Positions 34,744 to 43,925 of a stretch of 64,000 nucleotides of DNA are shown here, in pieces; the stretch's first letter is position 1; every line of letters starts with the position of its first letter. This DNA comes from Oribacterium asaccharolyticum ACB7. GTDB lineage: Bacteria > Bacillota > Clostridia > Lachnospirales > Lachnospiraceae. The notes under the pieces were generated by a model, which was not told the origin of the DNA, ran no database searches, and was given only the letters and a program-made list of their open reading frames with translations. The translations under genes and the position numbers were made by a program. Location of the stretch: positions 271,141-335,140 of the forward strand of contig NZ_JH414506.1 in assembly GCF_000238075.1 (NCBI RefSeq), in the 5' to 3' direction.

Positions 34744-35958
34744 TTAGAAATCCACTTCCGTGTCATAGTAGCAGCACTTTAAGAGCTTTTCCATTTCCTC
34801 TACGCTCGGCTGACGGGGATTGGATCCTGTGCAGGCATCGGCAACGGCATTGGCTGCGATATCATGGAGTCTCTCTAAGAAAATCTTCTCCGGAACGAAT
34901 CCCTGCTCTGTCGGATAGGAATCTGCGCCATAGTTCTTAATGCAATGCGGAATGTTCAGCTTGTCGTTTAAGCCTCTGACGTAAGTAATCAATGCCTTTA
35001 CCTTTTCGTCATCACTGTTTCCGGAAAGACCGATTACATCGGCAATCTTGGCATAACGCTTCTTCGCCGTCTCATCCTTGGCATTGAATGCGATAACCTT
35101 CGGAAGATACATGGCATTTGCCGCACCGTGAATAATGTGAGCGCCTAAGTCTCCGAATACGGCACCGGTCTTATGTGCCATGGAATGCACGATTCCCAGT
35201 AATGCATTGGAAAATGCCATTCCGGCAAGACACTGTGCATTGTGCATTTCATTTCTGGCGTTCTTATCTTCATTATAGGAATCTACCAGGTCATCCCGAA
35301 TCATCTCAATGGCATGCAGTGCCAAAGGATCCGTGTAGTCGCAATTTGCGGTAGAAACATAAGCTTCAACCGCATGAGTTAATGCATCCATTCCGGTATG
35401 CGCAACGAGCTTCTTCGGCATGGTCTGTGCCAAAGCCGGGTCAACAATGGCAACATCCGGAGTGATTTCGAAGTCAGCAATCGGGTACTTAATTCCTTTC
35501 TCATAGTCCGTGATAATGGAAAATGCGGTTACCTCGGTAGCGGTTCCGGAAGTAGAAGAAATCGCACAGAACTTCGCTTTGTTTCTCAGTGTCGGGATAC
35601 CGAATACTTTACACATATCTTCAAAGGTGCAATCCGGATACTCATACTTAATCCACATTGCCTTAGCCGCATCAATAGGAGAACCTCCGCCGATGGCAAC
35701 AATCCAATCCGGTCCGAAATCCTGCATCTCCTTTGCGCCCTTCATTACGGTATCTACGGAAGGATCGGACTCAATCCCTTCAAAAAGCTTTACTTCCATA
35801 CCGGCTTCCTGTAAGTATTGTACTACTCTGTCCAAAAAGCCGAAACGCTTCATCGATCCGCCGCCCACGCAGACAAAGGCTTTCTTTCCTTTGAAAGTCT
35901 TCAGTGCCTCCAACGCATTCTCTCCGTGGTAAATGTCTCTTGGTAAAGTAAATCTCAT
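34744..35958 (-). CDS. Iron-containing alcohol dehydrogenase
   Basis: A group III alcohol dehydrogenase of 404 residues. The NAD(P)-binding GGGSPID is at about 91-97, the metal-site Asp in AHTGMDALTHAVEAY, and the His ligands in HSMAHKTGAVFG and IIHGAANAMYLP. Enzymes of this group interconvert aldehydes and alcohols such as butanol or ethanol and reoxidise NADH in fermentation. AAGGAGG is eight bases before the ATG. The promoter carries a near-consensus Rex box over its -35 hexamer, so expression should rise when NADH accumulates. A second small hairpin overlaps the stop codon. Confidence 0.92.
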   Translation of the reverse strand: MRFTLPRDIYHGENALEALKTFKGKKAFVCVGGGSMKRFGFLDRVVQYLQEAGMEVKLFEGIESDPSVDTVMKGAKEMQDFGPDWIVAIGGGSPIDAAKAMWIKYEYPDCTFEDMCKVFGIPTLRNKAKFCAISSTSGTATEVTAFSIITDYEKGIKYPIADFEITPDVAIVDPALAQTMPKKLVAHTGMDALTHAVEAYVSTANCDYTDPLALHAIEMIRDDLVDSYNEDKNARNEMHNAQCLAGMAFSNALLGIVHSMAHKTGAVFGDLGAHIIHGAANAMYLPKVIAFNAKDETAKKRYAKIADVIGLSGNSDDEKVKALITYVRGLNDKLNIPHCIKNYGADSYPTEQGFVPEKIFLERLHDIAANAVADACTGSNPRQPSVEEMEKLLKCCYYDTEVDF

Positions 35959-36002
35959 CTTAAGCCTCCTTAAATAGACCTTCCAACTTTTATACGCCCC
36001 TC

Positions 36003-36042
36003 ATCATACTCTCCAAATTTTTAAATGTCAATATTTTAACAA
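36003..36042 (-). promoter_or_regulatory. Promoter of the iron-type alcohol dehydrogenase with a Rex-like box
   Basis: On the minus strand TTGACA (36026-36031), 17 bases, TATGAT (36003-36008). The box TTGTTAAAATATTGACAT (36025-36042) overlaps the -35 hexamer and matches the Rex pattern TTGTTAA-N4-TTAACAA at 12 of 14 defined positions. The leader to the ATG is about 40 bases. Confidence 0.65.
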
Positions 36043-36226
36043 TATTATTTTTTAATGATATTGTCCCCTCTATTTTATCTTCTATATTTCTGAGGCAATA
36101 ACGGGATAATTAGGAAAGAAAGTTATTTTCTGCATCAGGAGGAATGGTAAGCCATGAAAGGAAAAATTGCGTACACCATTTGTTGTAAAGAAAAGAGGCT
36201 GTAAAACCCAAACTGAACTTTTTATT

Positions 36227-36278
36227 GCTGCGCAGGTTTGTTACGGCCTCAGATTACCCCGGAACGAACCTGCACAGC
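36227..36278. repeat. Intergenic inverted repeat of unknown role
   Basis: GCTGCGCAGGTTTGTT pairs with AACGAACCTGCACAGC (three mismatches) around a loop containing CTCAGATTACCCC. No T tract follows on either strand, so it is a poor terminator. A nearly identical loop phrase (CTCAGACTACCCC) occurs in the nested repeat at 50090-50308. The rest of 36043-36336 shows only short unconvincing frames and a duplicated TATATATCTCTTATTT. Confidence 0.5.
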
Positions 36279-36336
36279 ATAAAGGAGTTTGCTTGTTTTA
36301 TAGTCTCTTTTATATATCTCTTATTTTATATATCTC

Positions 36337-37398
36337 TTATTTCTTAATAGATACTACCGGCTTAATGAGATCGGCAGGCTTATCTCTCATCATGAAGAGC
36401 GCCTTCTCCAGGTTCTCCCAGCCATCGAAAACATGGGATACGAGCGGATGTACATCGAGCTTTCCGGAAGCAACTAAAGCTCCGAGTTTCTCCATACGAA
36501 GTCTTCCGCCCGGCATAAGACCGCCGTTAATAGCCTTGTGTCCCATACCTACACCCCACTGGATACGGGGAATACCGATGCTCTCTCCTTTTCCGAGATA
36601 GTTTACATTTCCGATTTTAGCCCCCGGCTTCATGCACTTTACTGCAGAAGCAAAGGTATCTACTTCTCCACCGGCGATTACAACTCTGTCTACGCCCTTC
36701 CCATCTGTCAAAGCCAGAACCTGATCCTCAATGGTTCCGTTCTTATAACTTACAAAATCGGTTGCACCGTACTTCTTCGCCACTTCGATACAAGCGGGTC
36801 TGGTTCCTACACAGATGATTCTGCTGGCTCCGCGAAGACTTGCTCCCGCTACGGACATCAGTCCTACAGGACCGATACCGATTACGAGTACCGTGTCACC
36901 GAACTGAATATCGGCAAGTTCAACTCCATGGAAACCTGTCGGTACCATGTCGGAAAGCATACAAGCATCTACCGGATCAATTCCCTTTGGAAGAAGTGCT
37001 AAGTTTCCGTCAGCATCATTTACATGGAAATACTCTCCGAAAACACCATCCTTAAAGTTAGAGAACTTCCAGCCTGCAAGCATACCGCCGGAGTGCATGG
37101 AAAATCCGGCCTGTGCCTCTAAGGAATTCCAATCCGGAGTAATAGCCGGAACGAGGACACGGTCTCCTACCTTGAAATCCTTAACCATATCTCCAACTTC
37201 CACGATTTCCGCACAGCACTCATGCCCTAAAATCATGTTGTGCCTTTCTCCGATTGCCCCCTCCCAAAGGGTATGCACATCAGAAGTACAAATAGCTACT
37301 GCGAGCGGTGTACAAATGGCATCCATAGGACCGCATGCGGGACGATCCTTCTCAATCCATCCTGATTCTCCGATTTTCAGCATTGCATAAGCTTTCAT
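36337..37398 (-). CDS. Zinc-dependent secondary alcohol dehydrogenase (Thermoanaerobacter/Clostridium beijerinckii type)
   Basis: A medium-chain dehydrogenase of 353 residues. The catalytic zinc ligands Cys37, His59 and Asp150 are at exactly the positions known for the thermophilic NADP-dependent secondary alcohol dehydrogenases, next to Glu60. The cofactor loop VIGIGPVGLMSVAGA is at about 172-186. It has no structural-zinc cysteine cluster, as expected for this tetrameric group. It would reduce acetone, acetoin or related ketones and aldehydes. A strong promoter with a perfect Rex operator lies upstream, tying the gene to the NADH/NAD+ ratio. Confidence 0.92.
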   Translation of the reverse strand: MKAYAMLKIGESGWIEKDRPACGPMDAICTPLAVAICTSDVHTLWEGAIGERHNMILGHECCAEIVEVGDMVKDFKVGDRVLVPAITPDWNSLEAQAGFSMHSGGMLAGWKFSNFKDGVFGEYFHVNDADGNLALLPKGIDPVDACMLSDMVPTGFHGVELADIQFGDTVLVIGIGPVGLMSVAGASLRGASRIICVGTRPACIEVAKKYGATDFVSYKNGTIEDQVLALTDGKGVDRVVIAGGEVDTFASAVKCMKPGAKIGNVNYLGKGESIGIPRIQWGVGMGHKAINGGLMPGGRLRMEKLGALVASGKLDVHPLVSHVFDGWENLEKALFMMRDKPADLIKPVVSIKK

Positions 37399-37511
37399 TT
37401 CTTTCTTCTCCTCTCAAATTTATGGTTTCTTCCGGCCGATTCTTCTGGATTTTCCTTTTCCTACTGCAGAACGTCGGATTCCCATGGAATGAAACTGATT
37501 TGTTCCATAGT

Positions 37512-37558
37512 TTGTTAATACATTAACAACAATATAGCATAAATTCAGGGATTGTCAA
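37512..37558 (-). promoter_or_regulatory. Promoter of the secondary alcohol dehydrogenase with a perfect Rex operator
   Basis: On the minus strand TTGACA (37553-37558), 16 bases, TATATT (37531-37536). Immediately after lies the 18-bp perfect palindrome TTGTTAATACATTAACAA (37512-37529), an exact match to the Rex consensus TTGTTAA-N4-TTAACAA. Rex bound here would cover the start of transcription. Confidence 0.8.
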
Positions 37559-37620
37559 TTTTTTATCAAATAAAATTAAATTATTTTATTCCAAAAAGAT
37601 TTATCTACTTTTCAAAAGGC

Positions 37621-38472
37621 TTACCACTTCTTCGGAGTGTAATGAATTTCCGCAACATTATACACTGTAATGAATGCCTTCGGATCTACCGTCTCCAGAA
37701 AACGCATCAGCTTCTGATACTCCTGCCGGTCCACAACCGCAACAATTTCTTTTTTCCGCTCATGGCTGTATGCCCCGACAATGTCATAGATACTCATCCC
37801 GCTATGCAGGCGATTTAAAATAAAGTCCGTAACCTCCTCCGACTTATCAGTAATCACACAGACTCTCTTTTTGATGCTTTGCCCGAAAATGAAATGATCC
37901 AGAATGATTCCGTTAAAATAAGTCCCTAAAACAGAGAGAATGACCGCCTTTTTATCGAAGGCAAAAATAGACAGCGAAGCAATAAAGAGACCGGAAAACC
38001 CAAGCGCCTTTCCGAGATCCATATGAAGATACTTCTGCATCAACTTTGCCACAACATCCAAGCCGCCTGAACAGGTATTTCTGTTAAATAAAATAGCAAG
38101 CCCGATGCTGACAAAAAAGATATAGGCAATCACATCCAAGAGCACATCCCCCGTCAAAGATTGATTGTTCGGAAAGATTTTCTCAAAAAGAAGCATAATC
38201 GCCGGTAATACTATCGTTGCGTAAGCCGTTTTGTAAGCAAAGCTGTGGCTCAGGAAAAAATAGGCAATAATCAGCAGAATCACGTTCATGATCATCGTCA
38301 GCGTTGCCACGGAAAGCGGCAGAAAATGATTCAGAATAATCGCCAGACCGGAAATCGAAGAAACAGCCACATGACTCGGAACCTGAAAAAAGAAAATTGC
38401 CGCAGCAACAATCACTATGCCCAAATTCACCATAAAAGAATCTTTTATCTTAGCCAGTAAATCCTTGTTCAA
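37621..38472 (-). CDS. YitT-family membrane protein with C-terminal DUF2179 domain
   Basis: A 283-residue membrane protein of the widespread YitT family. Five hydrophobic helices occupy about 15-185 (SSISGLAIILNHFLPLSVAT; NRNTCSGGLDVVAKLMQKYL is the conserved loop). A soluble DUF2179 domain follows (about 195-283: KKRVCVITDKSEEVTDFILN). The family's function is poorly known. The start codon is TTG, supported by AAGGAGG nine bases upstream and by the family N terminus. The gene stands alone, 27 bases from the MFS gene upstream on the same strand. Confidence 0.88.
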   Translation of the reverse strand: MNKDLLAKIKDSFMVNLGIVIVAAAIFFFQVPSHVAVSSISGLAIILNHFLPLSVATLTMIMNVILLIIAYFFLSHSFAYKTAYATIVLPAIMLLFEKIFPNNQSLTGDVLLDVIAYIFFVSIGLAILFNRNTCSGGLDVVAKLMQKYLHMDLGKALGFSGLFIASLSIFAFDKKAVILSVLGTYFNGIILDHFIFGQSIKKRVCVITDKSEEVTDFILNRLHSGMSIYDIVGAYSHERKKEIVAVVDRQEYQKLMRFLETVDPKAFITVYNVAEIHYTPKKW

Positions 38473-38499
38473 TTTCCAATTCCTCCTTTTTTCCTCTTC

Positions 38500-39717
38500 T
38501 TATCTTTCTATTTTACCTCTTTTTCCTCTGGTCTTATAGAGTAAATTCCTGTACATAAAGAGCATGCCGAAAAACAGGACCGTAGAAAAGAAAGGAAAAA
38601 GTCCCGTCCCGAAAATCTTTGCCAAAACCCCAAAAAAAGGAGGAAAACTCATACTGCCGATATAAGCAGCCGCCATCTGCTTTCCAATCAAGGCGGAAGT
38701 ATTTTCCGCACCGAAGTTCCGAGGCGTCGAATGGATGATTGCCGGATAAATCGGAGCACAGCCCAGTCCCGAAAGAAGCAAAGCACAAATAACCAGAAGC
38801 TGTCTGAGCTCCATTCCGAAAAGTTTTACCTCCTGCCCCGGAACCATTGAGCAAAAAAGAAGTACCAGTCCCAAAAAGAGAATCCCGCAGCCCCCCAGTA
38901 TCAAAGCTTCATCCTGCCATTTTGCCGCAAGAATGCCGGCAAGAAAACGTCCGAAGGTAATCCCGAAGTAAAACAACGCCACAAAAGATGCTGCAAGCTT
39001 GGCCTCTATTTTTAAGGAATACACCATAAAAGAGCCTGACCAAAGTCCGAGTGTCTGTTCTATCGCGCAGTAAAGGAAGAAGCTCACCAGGCACTCCTTT
39101 GCCCCGGTAATAGAGAGAATTTGTCGAAAAGACATGGGTGTTTTCTTTTCTTCAGTCTTCTCCTTCTTTTCCTCCTTTCCCCACAACCCGAGGCTTAAAA
39201 AAAGGATGATTGTGAGAGTTGCCTGAATCATGCTGAGCACCAGATAGCCGCTCCTCCAGGACTCCCCTCTTTGTAACACAAAGCCCAAAATATACGGCCC
39301 CAGGGCGGCGCCTATCCCCCACATGCAATGCAGCCAGTTCATACTTCTCCCGGAATAATGCACTGCTACATAGTGATTTAATGCCGCATCCACCGATCCT
39401 GCCCCCAGTCCATAGGGAATCGCAAAGAAAAGCATGACGGAAAGAGACGGACTGATGGAGAAGCCGAAAATGGCGACAGCCGTAAGCAATACGGAAAAAG
39501 CGGTAATCTTTCCCGTTCCAAATCGAAGTCGCAGGCTTTCGCTCTTCAAACTGGACAGAATGGTACAACAGGAAATCAACATATAAATACTGCCGGAAAA
39601 GGAAATCGGAACCCCGAATTCTTCATGAATAATCGGCCAAGCCGCTCCCAGTACAGCATCCGGAAGCCCCAGGCTGACAAAGGACAGATAGATTATAAGT
39701 AATAATAAAGAAAACAT
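38500..39717 (-). CDS. Major facilitator superfamily transporter
   Basis: A 405-residue MFS protein with twelve predicted helices. It resembles the fucose/glucose permease-like and YfkF-type carriers (LSFVSLGLPDAVLGAAWPII at the N terminus; YFGITFGRFLAGILAAKW as the mid-protein motif). The central cytoplasmic loop is Lys/Glu-rich (about 180-195). The start at 39717 has AAGGAG seven bases upstream; a longer version from 39762 would run into the upstream gene. Only 10 bases separate it from the MATE gene before it, so they form a transcription unit. Substrate unknown. Confidence 0.85.
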   Translation of the reverse strand: MFSLLLLIIYLSFVSLGLPDAVLGAAWPIIHEEFGVPISFSGSIYMLISCCTILSSLKSESLRLRFGTGKITAFSVLLTAVAIFGFSISPSLSVMLFFAIPYGLGAGSVDAALNHYVAVHYSGRSMNWLHCMWGIGAALGPYILGFVLQRGESWRSGYLVLSMIQATLTIILFLSLGLWGKEEKKEKTEEKKTPMSFRQILSITGAKECLVSFFLYCAIEQTLGLWSGSFMVYSLKIEAKLAASFVALFYFGITFGRFLAGILAAKWQDEALILGGCGILFLGLVLLFCSMVPGQEVKLFGMELRQLLVICALLLSGLGCAPIYPAIIHSTPRNFGAENTSALIGKQMAAAYIGSMSFPPFFGVLAKIFGTGLFPFFSTVLFFGMLFMYRNLLYKTRGKRGKIER

Positions 39718-39727
39718 TCTTTTCTCC

Positions 39728-41107
39728 TTATTGTGGATTTGGCTTTGCATCCGTTTTTGCACGAAGTTCCTTTAGGATTCCGTCGGTAATCAGAAAAGCA
39801 ATTACCGCGGCAAAAACATCACTCACCGGCTGAGACGATTGCACGCCGAGCAGGCCGAAAAGCGGCGGCAGAACCAGCAGAATCGGAATCAGACATATTC
39901 CTTGTCTTAGCAACGCCACAATACTGGCGCGAAGAGGATAGCCTGTGGTCTGACTGAACATATTTGCCATCGTAAGCTGCGCCGCAAGAGGAATGGTAAG
40001 GCATTGCAGCCGCAGCGCCAGAAATCCTATACGAATCACCTCCGCATCCTCTTTTCTAAACGCAGTAATAAGCGGTTTTGCGAAAATAAAAACCACTACT
40101 CCCATCACGACCAAAATGGAAAAACAAACTTTCAGACTGAAATAATAGGCCTTCTCTACCCTTTTATAATTCTTTGCACCGTAACAATATCCGCAAACCG
40201 GCTGAAATCCCTGTCCGAAACCGATAACCAGAGAATTGATAAACATGGTGATTCGCATGACGATTGCCATCGCAGCAATTGCCGCATCTCCGTAGGGATG
40301 TGCCGAAAAATTTAAGATAATCGTGGATACACCGGCTATTCCCTGTCTTGCCAGACTGGGTAAGCCGAATTTCAAGATTAAGATATAGCGCTTAAGGCTC
40401 GGTTTAAAGTTTTTTAAAGAAACGCTGATACAGGCCGGCATCTTATTACATTGGTAAAGTAAGATGCTGAAGGATACTATCTGGCTGATTGTAGTGGCTA
40501 CCGCTGCACCCATGATTCCCATATGAAAACCGTAAATAAAAAGCGGATCCAGGAACATGTTCAGAATCCCTCCCGTGCTGATTCCCAACATGGAATAAAA
40601 AGAATTCCCCTGAAAACGGAGCATGTTGTTCATCCCGAGGGACGCCATAATGAACGGCGTTCCGAGAAGGATGTAGCGGGCGTAACGGATTGCGTAGGGT
40701 GCAATGGTCTCGGTAGACCCCAGAGCGTAAACCAGAGGCGTACAATACACAATGCCGAAAAGCGCAATAATCGTGCCCAAAATGATTTCCGTAAAAAAGC
40801 CGATGGCCACGAAGCGTGCCGCTTCTTCCTGCTTCTTAGCGCCTAGCAGACGGGAAATTTCATTTCCGCAGCCCATCCCAATCATAAAAGCAACCGCCTG
40901 AATAATCGCAGCCATGGAAAACACAATCCCGACCGCACCGGACGCGGAAGTCCCCAGCCGAGATACAAAAAAAGTGTCCGCCATATTGTAAACAGCCACC
41001 ACAACCATAGAGACCATGGACGGAAGGGCAAGGCGAGGAATTAACGTATTCACCGGTTCTTCCATCATTTGCCTGTATTTTTCTTCCTCCGTCAAGGCTT
41101 TTCTCAT
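39728..41107 (-). CDS. MATE-family efflux transporter
   Basis: A cation-coupled multidrug/metabolite exporter of 459 residues with twelve helices. The N terminus carries EEPVNTLIPRLALPSMVSMV and NMADTFFVSRLGTSASGAVG, the usual MATE opening, with a matching second half (GLPSLARQGIAGVSTIILN; GFGQGFQPVCGYCYGAKNY). The start at 41107 has AAAGGAG at six bases; an in-frame codon at 41245 gives 46 residues of non-family sequence and crosses the divergent promoter region. It is divergent from a second MATE gene. The substrate cannot be predicted. Confidence 0.9.
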   Translation of the reverse strand: MRKALTEEEKYRQMMEEPVNTLIPRLALPSMVSMVVVAVYNMADTFFVSRLGTSASGAVGIVFSMAAIIQAVAFMIGMGCGNEISRLLGAKKQEEAARFVAIGFFTEIILGTIIALFGIVYCTPLVYALGSTETIAPYAIRYARYILLGTPFIMASLGMNNMLRFQGNSFYSMLGISTGGILNMFLDPLFIYGFHMGIMGAAVATTISQIVSFSILLYQCNKMPACISVSLKNFKPSLKRYILILKFGLPSLARQGIAGVSTIILNFSAHPYGDAAIAAMAIVMRITMFINSLVIGFGQGFQPVCGYCYGAKNYKRVEKAYYFSLKVCFSILVVMGVVVFIFAKPLITAFRKEDAEVIRIGFLALRLQCLTIPLAAQLTMANMFSQTTGYPLRASIVALLRQGICLIPILLVLPPLFGLLGVQSSQPVSDVFAAVIAFLITDGILKELRAKTDAKPNPQ

Positions 41108-41261
41108 ACTTCTCTCCTTTAAAAATTTACATACTCCCGCTCTCATGATAGGATAGGCGGACGGGGTATCATGCGTTTTCCGCAGGATACTAGATTGGAA
41201 TAACAAAGTGCGCTCCATTATACTACCGGAGTACTCTTTTTGCAAAAGCGGGAGTTCGTGT

Positions 41262-42563
41262 ATGAAAAACTTTATTCATTATGTAAGTCACAGTATTGCC
41301 GGCATGATCGGCATCTCCGTTTATATCCTGGCAGACACCTATTTTATTGCCAGCTATTCCGGAAGTGACGGACTGGCAGTCTTGAATCTGGTTCTGCCTT
41401 TATACGGCATGATGAATGCCCTCGGCTCGATGCTCGGTATCGGAAGTGCCACCAGATACAGTATCAGAAAAGCCAGAGGAAAAGATGTCAGCAGTTTCTT
41501 CCTCCAGGCCGTTTTTTGGAATGCCGTTTTCAGTATTCCTTTTTTGCTTGCCGGTCTTTTCTTTTCGAGAGAAATTCTCGCCCTTTTAGGAGCTGACCGG
41601 GAGCTGCAGGAACTCGGCATTCCCTACCTCCGAACCATTCTGCCTTTTGCCTTCTTTTATATGGTAAATTATACCACCAGCGCCTATGTGCGAAACGACA
41701 ACAATCCTTCCATTGCTATGATGGGGTCTGTCTTCTCCAGCCTTTTTAATATTGTCTTCGACTATATTTTCATGTTTCCCATGGGAATGGGCCTCGCGGG
41801 TGCGGCTCTCGCCACCGGAATTTCCCCTATTGTCGGCTCCGCCTTCTGCCTCATTCATTACTGCGGAAAGAAAAACACGGTCCCCTTCGGCTGGCAGACA
41901 CCGCGCTTTAAGCACCTCTGTGCTTGCTGTCAGCTTGGACTCTCCAATTTCGTCGGAGAAATTGCAAGTGCAGTCACCATCGCCACCTTCAATATGCTGA
42001 TTTTAAATCTGTCCGGAAATACCGGAATTGCAGCCTACGGTGTTATCTCCAACGTTTCCTCTGTCTGCAATGCCATCTATAACGGTCTGGCACAGGGTGT
42101 ACAACCTTTGATGAGTCACAGCTACGGAAAAAAGGATAAGCATCTCCTTCAAAAGTATTTACAGTACGGTATTGTTACTGCACTGCTTATTTCCGTCATC
42201 ATCCTTTTCTTTGTGAACTACAAGAGCGATTTCTTCATCGCACTTTTTAACAGTGAAAATAATCCGGATCTATACGTTTATGCCAAAGAAGGGATTCGAC
42301 TTTACTTTTGGGCCTTCCTCTTTGTGGGAATCAATACACTTTTGGTCTCCTATTTCTCCGCTACGAATAACCCCAAACCCGCCTTTCTGTCTTCCCTGAT
42401 TCGAGGAACCTTTGCCATTGTATTCTTTGCCCTTCTTCTTTCTTATTTCTGGAAAATGCTTGGGGTCTGGCTCGCCTTTCCTTGCTCGGAGGCTTTTTCC
42501 TTACTGCTTATCCTTTATTACTACAAAAAAGAGCAAAAAGAAAATCAGCTTAGTCCAAGCTGA
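41262..42563 (+). CDS. MATE-family efflux transporter (second, divergent)
   Basis: A 433-residue exporter of a different branch from its neighbour: it starts directly with KNFIHYVSHSIAGMIGISVYILADTYFIASY and lacks the N-terminal extension. The second half begins near GLSNFVGEIASAVTIATFNM, with GLAQGVQPLMSHSYGKKD as the mirrored motif. GGGAG lies eight bases before the ATG. The 155-base divergent region holds a spaced inverted repeat (CTCCCGCT ... AGCGGGAG), each copy beside one gene's start. The 3' end overlaps the convergent epimerase gene by 14 bases. Confidence 0.9.
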   Translation: MKNFIHYVSHSIAGMIGISVYILADTYFIASYSGSDGLAVLNLVLPLYGMMNALGSMLGIGSATRYSIRKARGKDVSSFFLQAVFWNAVFSIPFLLAGLFFSREILALLGADRELQELGIPYLRTILPFAFFYMVNYTTSAYVRNDNNPSIAMMGSVFSSLFNIVFDYIFMFPMGMGLAGAALATGISPIVGSAFCLIHYCGKKNTVPFGWQTPRFKHLCACCQLGLSNFVGEIASAVTIATFNMLILNLSGNTGIAAYGVISNVSSVCNAIYNGLAQGVQPLMSHSYGKKDKHLLQKYLQYGIVTALLISVIILFFVNYKSDFFIALFNSENNPDLYVYAKEGIRLYFWAFLFVGINTLLVSYFSATNNPKPAFLSSLIRGTFAIVFFALLLSYFWKMLGVWLAFPCSEAFSLLLILYYYKKEQKENQLSPS

Positions 42564-42567
42564 TTTT
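42541..42567. terminator. Bidirectional terminator formed by two overlapping gene ends
   Basis: AAAATCAGCTT-AGTCC-AAGCTGATTTT is a perfect 11-bp stem with A and T flanks, so it works on either strand. Both stop codons (TGA of the MATE gene, TAA of the epimerase gene) lie inside it, so both proteins end within the terminator. Confidence 0.85.
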
Positions 42568-43425
42568 ACAATGATAACTGCGCTCCTCATCCGGTAAAAG
42601 AGACTGAAAGTCTTCTTTTTCACAGATATCTTCTTCAATCCCATCCCTACCGGGAAGAGAAGTCCAAGGCTCAATGCAGAGGAAAGGGGCTTCCTTTCCA
42701 TAGGGCTGCCAGATAGCGATATAGGAATAGTCCGGATATTCCATCCTGAGTCCTTCCTTTTCTCCTCTTTTATGGAGAAAAGCTTTCCCTCCGGTCTCCG
42801 GAAACACCGGCGCATCATTTCGGAACAAGTCATAAGAAAGAGAAAGGCTTTTCTCCTTTAAAAAAGCTTCTCCTCTTTCTTTTTTTGTCAGGCTCTCTTC
42901 CGAAAAAAGAATTTGCTCCAATTTTTCTCCCGGACAATCGGGAAAATCGAGTTCGAAGTCCGAAATTTTATTATTCTCTGAGAAAAGTTGAAAGCCCGGA
43001 TGCAAACCCAAAGCAAAATACATTGTCTCCATTCCCAGATTTTCAATTTTCGTCTCTATGAGAAGGCTTGTCCCTTTTACTTTATAGTACTGCCTTAGCC
43101 GAAAGGCAAAAGGATACGCCTGTCTGGTTACCGCCGTATCTCTCAACTCCAGAAGGCAGGAATCCTCATTGTGTTCCACCACTCGAAAGACATTCTCTCT
43201 GGCAAAGCCGTGCAAATCCATTGGATATTTTTGTCCGTTATAAGAATAGGCCTTTCCTTTTAGACGTCCGATGAACGGAAACAGAATCGGCGCCTGCTCC
43301 GCCCAAAGTCTTCTGTCTCCCTGCCAAAGCAATTCCCGCTCCTTTTCTTTGTCATAGATAGAGCAGAGCTCCGCTCCCTTTTCTTTGATTTTTACGCTTA
43401 AGTTCGGGGATTCAATACACAGCAT
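42550..43425 (-). CDS. Aldose 1-epimerase family protein (LacX type)
   Basis: A 291-residue beta-sandwich protein of the galactose mutarotase superfamily. The order of motifs is that of LacX-like members: LLWQGDRRLWAEQAPILFPFIGRLKG near 32-57, the conserved His in DLHGFARE near 71, and the Asp/Glu near ALGLHPGFQLF and YIAIWQPYGKEAPFLCIEPW. LacX genes often accompany lactose or galactose genes, but lacLM is 37 kb away here, so the sugar is uncertain. The C-terminal codons form half of the shared terminator. Confidence 0.85.
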   Translation of the reverse strand: MLCIESPNLSVKIKEKGAELCSIYDKEKERELLWQGDRRLWAEQAPILFPFIGRLKGKAYSYNGQKYPMDLHGFARENVFRVVEHNEDSCLLELRDTAVTRQAYPFAFRLRQYYKVKGTSLLIETKIENLGMETMYFALGLHPGFQLFSENNKISDFELDFPDCPGEKLEQILFSEESLTKKERGEAFLKEKSLSLSYDLFRNDAPVFPETGGKAFLHKRGEKEGLRMEYPDYSYIAIWQPYGKEAPFLCIEPWTSLPGRDGIEEDICEKEDFQSLLPDEERSYHCKISLD

Positions 43426-43489
43426 AAAATACTCCTTTATGAATGCTTTACGGTCTCCTTAGTATTGTACCCAAATTTTGTAGAAACTA

Positions 43490-43717
43490 CTATGCTTTCT
43501 TTCTATTCCTGCTATGTCTGTCCAGAATAGCCTGCTCCTCCTTTGTAAGATGAAAATTCTGATGATCCAATTCCTCATGTCCGACGTGATTACACTTTCC
43601 GGACTTTGCATAGCTACAAAAAGCACAGGAGCCGCTTTCTTTGTGCTCCTTCCGTAATGCACGAAGAACCAGCAGAATCAAGCCTGCCACAAAAACAATT
43701 ACTATAATATTTCCCAT
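43490..43717 (-). CDS. FeoB-associated Cys-rich membrane protein
   Basis: A 75-residue protein: one membrane helix (IIVIVFVAGLILLVLRALR), a basic patch, then a Cys-rich tail, CAFCSYAKSGKCNH, followed by a charged helix. Small proteins with this layout are commonly encoded after feoB in Firmicutes and are thought to assist ferrous iron uptake, though the mechanism is not established. It lies downstream of feoB beyond a strong terminator. A TATAAT-like hexamer about 60 bases upstream may give it its own transcript. The tail after the Cys motif (GHEELDHQNFHLTKEEQAIL) is longer than usual. Confidence 0.75.
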   Translation of the reverse strand: MGNIIVIVFVAGLILLVLRALRKEHKESGSCAFCSYAKSGKCNHVGHEELDHQNFHLTKEEQAILDRHSRNRKKA

Positions 43718-43812
43718 AGTCTAACCTGCTTTCCGTAAAAACTTAGTCTTGTATAACTTTTATTATTATAAGGGATGATTGAGCCAATGAAACAACTGTA
43801 AATCATTAAATT

Positions 43813-43863
43813 TCTAAAAAGAGAACCCCTCCTTTCCGGCTATGCCGAAAAAGGAGGGGTTCC
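43813..43863 (-). terminator. Strong terminator after feoB
   Basis: On the minus strand GGAACCCCTCC pairs with GGAGGGGTTC around an inner CGGC-ATA-GCCG stem, and CTTTTT follows. It lies 60 bases after the feoB stop and before the Cys-rich gene, so it may set a lower level for that gene. Confidence 0.8.
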
Positions 43864-43925
43864 GGAAACAGCGGGGGGGTAGTTTCCTGTATCACGAAAT
43901 CTCGCAGAACAAGTCCAACAGCCTA

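Noticed and set aside
36227..36278. Terminator for the secondary alcohol dehydrogenase
   Set aside because: The stem is strong, but neither strand has a T tract after it and it is about 60 bases away. Listed as an inverted repeat instead.
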